A program made the translations under genes and the position numbers. Below the pieces are notes generated by a model. The model was not told the DNA's origin and did not search any database. It saw only the letters and a program-made list of their open reading frames with translations. Below are positions 62,210 to 64,000 of a DNA stretch of 64,000 nt, one piece after another. This stretch comes from Flaccisagitta enflata (lineage: Eukaryota; Chaetognatha; Sagittoidea; Aphragmophora): the NCBI GenBank assembly GCA_965153355.1, contig OZ231126.1:61938001-62002000 (forward strand), in the 5' to 3' direction. Position 1 is the stretch's first letter; every line of letters begins with the position of its first letter.

Positions 62210-62650
62210 CCTGAGGCGAGGATATCACCCCTTCTTAACATCCCCGAGTGAGAATATGGATACTTACATCAATGGCCTGAGGAAAGGAAAGTTAGAATGC
62301 CATTGACAAAATTCCGGAAAACAGTCATAGTCACTGTCAGAGGTGCCGATTCCGTCTAGCTGCCGCGTAGCATGAAGAATCCGGCAAAAGCTGCCGCACT
62401 TTGGTTATATTCATAGGCTAAGGACCATATGAAGGCTTTCCCCTCCCAATACTCTCTTCCCCTCATCTGTCTATAGTGAACAAACTGCTCACTTTTAAGG
62501 GTTGGCATTTGCAAACCCTTCCACATTTACGTGGCCTGAGTTAAGAATTGGGGCTGCGATGTAAAAGGCTACATTTGCACCTGTTCGGGACTGCTGAAGA
62601 CCAGGAGAGTCCTCACTTCTCAAACAAGGTTAGCGATAATCAATATTGGC
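62210..62650. other. Intergenic sequence, no supported gene
   Basis: Single-copy-looking sequence without a supported exon or repeat end. Confidence 0.35.
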
Positions 62651-62652
62651 CC

Positions 62653-63962
62653 AGGGCCTGACCTCGGTCGCCAAATATAATGGAGGCCAAGTATCTAAAG
62701 GAACCCCAAAAAGTATCCAGAAAGTATCTAGGATTTTTTCACTTGTATCTAGATTAGTATTTAGATAACGCTTTATTAAAGAAATCAATATGAATAATAA
62801 TATTTGTTCAAAAAAAACATTTGGGTGATATAAGTAGACAGATTAATGTAGAAGATGCTGCAACTCTTAAGCTCATAACAATGCAAAGAGGATTTGAGAA
62901 AAGATTGCCATAGAAAACTTATTGAGTCAAGTTGGCTTGTAACAGCAGGGATTATCTTGCACATCATTGTTTTTTAACCATATGATTATTTTGCTCATAA
63001 CCCTTAATCTCTTCATCTCCCAATGAAAAAGTACAGGAAGTATTTTGGCCCCAGCATTGCCTTTGTTTTATAACAAAAAGTAAGGTAGGCGGTGCCCATA
63101 TGTCAAATCAATCAAATAGCAAAAAAAAAATGGCACACCTAGATGTACAAAGCCAATCCCTACAGGTACCACTTGATTTGGTACAATTAGAACTAAAAAT
63201 AGAACTAGAAAGATAACAAGGAATAGAGATATTTTGTAATGGCAATTTTCATTGACAAGGCCTTATACATTCCCCCTAGTGGCGGACAAGTGGGCTAAGG
63301 CAGAATAGTAACAAGGCCGGTTACACAGCTATCCCAGTCGCGTGTTGGTGGGCAGGAGCAGTGAAAGAAAAGGTCACCGGAGCATTTGGGCAGGAGGGGT
63401 TAGCTCAAAAACACTGAAAAAAATAAAAAGGGGACCAACAATATAGGGTGTAGTCGTATAGCACGCAACTAAAAAACTGCTCACATTTTAAAAAAGTTTC
63501 CAACAAACAAACAGATGGACAGACAGACAGACCAATATAGCAAAATAGCTATGAGAAATCTGGGGCCTCTTTTGGAAAACTATGAAGGCTATGAAGGCTA
63601 TGATGGCTTGAGGAAAACTATGAAGATACTTTTTAAGATACAGTTATTTTTAAAAAATCAAGCAACTGACTCACAAACATATGAACATTTATATCAGGTT
63701 TGCATATGCTTAACCAAGATAAAAAATTCATTTTCTTAGCCCAGATTTAAGTCTATTACCTAAAAAAAGTAGTTGAGCTTGTTTAAAAAAAACATTTCAA
63801 AGCCACTATTTAAAGTATCCAGATTTGAGCTAGAGTATCTAAATTTTTCTCCCAAAAGTATCCAGATTAGTAGCTAGGATCCAGATGCTTTTTCAGGTAT
63901 CTAGGCACCCCTAAAAAATATCCAGATCTGGATCCTAAGCGTCCAGTTTGGCGACCGAGGGC
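62653..63962. mobile_element. Family F element with TCGGTCGCCAAA ends
   Basis: GGGCCTGACCTCGGTCGCCA at the left is matched by TTTGGCGACCGAGGGCCTGA at the right. Next to both ends are degenerate GTATCCAGAT/GTATCTAAA phrases in opposite orientation. It hosts a CGACT copy. It resembles 47626-48797 in ends and layout. Confidence 0.55.
63309..63475 (+). mobile_element. CGACT-family element, subtype A, nested in family F
   Basis: AACAAGGCCGGTTACACAGC, CCCAGTCGCGTGTTGG, GGTCACCGGAGCATTTGGGC, AAAAGGGGACCAACAATATA, GTGTAGTCGTATAGCACGC, AACTAAAAAA. The GACC tract is almost absent, showing that it is not needed for the unit. Confidence 0.8.
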
Positions 63963-64000
63963 CTGACCAGGGTCCTTCGTTTGGTCGTAAGTCTATGTCT

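Noticed and set aside
61737-62250. Inverted duplication suggested by SLNIPE on the minus strand and LLNIPE on the plus strand
   Set aside because: The underlying bases match only over about 15 positions, which is not enough to support a duplication.

Overview
This window looks like nuclear DNA of a eukaryote, most likely an invertebrate animal. The evidence is GT-AG introns, a decayed LINE with an animal-style reverse transcriptase (RT), kelch and PPxY-type proteins, and very dense microsatellites and MITE-like palindromes. No taxon can be fixed from the sequence alone. There are no bacterial features (operons, ribosome binding sites) and I saw no rRNA or tRNA gene. Most long open frames are translations of simple repeats, such as (GA)n, (GT)n, (GAAA)n and (ACATACTT)n, and are not genes.

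Genes are sparse. The best supported are: a six-bladed kelch protein on the minus strand (27658-30910) whose two exons are separated by a complete inverted-repeat element flanked by a 9-bp target duplication; the last four exons of a Ser/Pro-rich PPxY protein on the minus strand (58032-60410), all with phase-compatible GT-AG junctions; and a probable NlpC/P60-LRAT-like protein on the minus strand (about 37949-38738). Weaker candidates are an Ala/Val/Glu-rich exon (about 14930-15529, possibly with upstream exons at 14499 and 14856), an unrecognised exon at 40905-41249, and short exon candidates at 39652, 49385, 56718, 57134 and 61737. A LINE relic (9190-10604) and a zinc-ribbon-bearing transposon remnant (3930-4680) are the only recognisable mobile-element coding relics.

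The rest is a mosaic of nested elements. The dominant family (called CGACT here; subtypes A, A', B, E; about 30 copies or fragments) has constant but unlike ends: AACAAGGCC at one end and a short AGTCGCG..CGCGACT hairpin plus AAAA at the other. It has a (GACG)n/(GACC)n tract beside the hairpin and a very variable interior, often a 10-, 11- or 21-bp tandem array. A second family (C/D) has ends GGGCAGCGGCCCC..GGGGCCGCTGCCC and carries 20/21-bp arrays. Further families include CAGGCCTT-ended hAT-like elements with 8-bp duplications, TTAA- and TA-flanked palindromes, and a pair of inverted arms made of 180-bp hairpin repeats (about 2225-2890 and 7010-7830).

Layout: 0-8 kb, C/D arrays, 190-bp tandem, hairpin arms and transposon remnant; 9-13 kb, LINE and CGACT elements; 13-22.5 kb, a B element split by a 7.8-kb TTAA-flanked segment that holds the Ala-rich candidate; 22.5-27.5 kb, B elements; 27.6-31 kb, kelch gene; 31-37 kb, hAT-like element and CGACT copies; 38-41.3 kb, LRAT-like gene and unknown exons; 42-55 kb, MITEs and microsatellites; 55.7-62 kb, palindrome, exon candidates and the PPxY gene; 62.6-64 kb, another inverted-repeat element.
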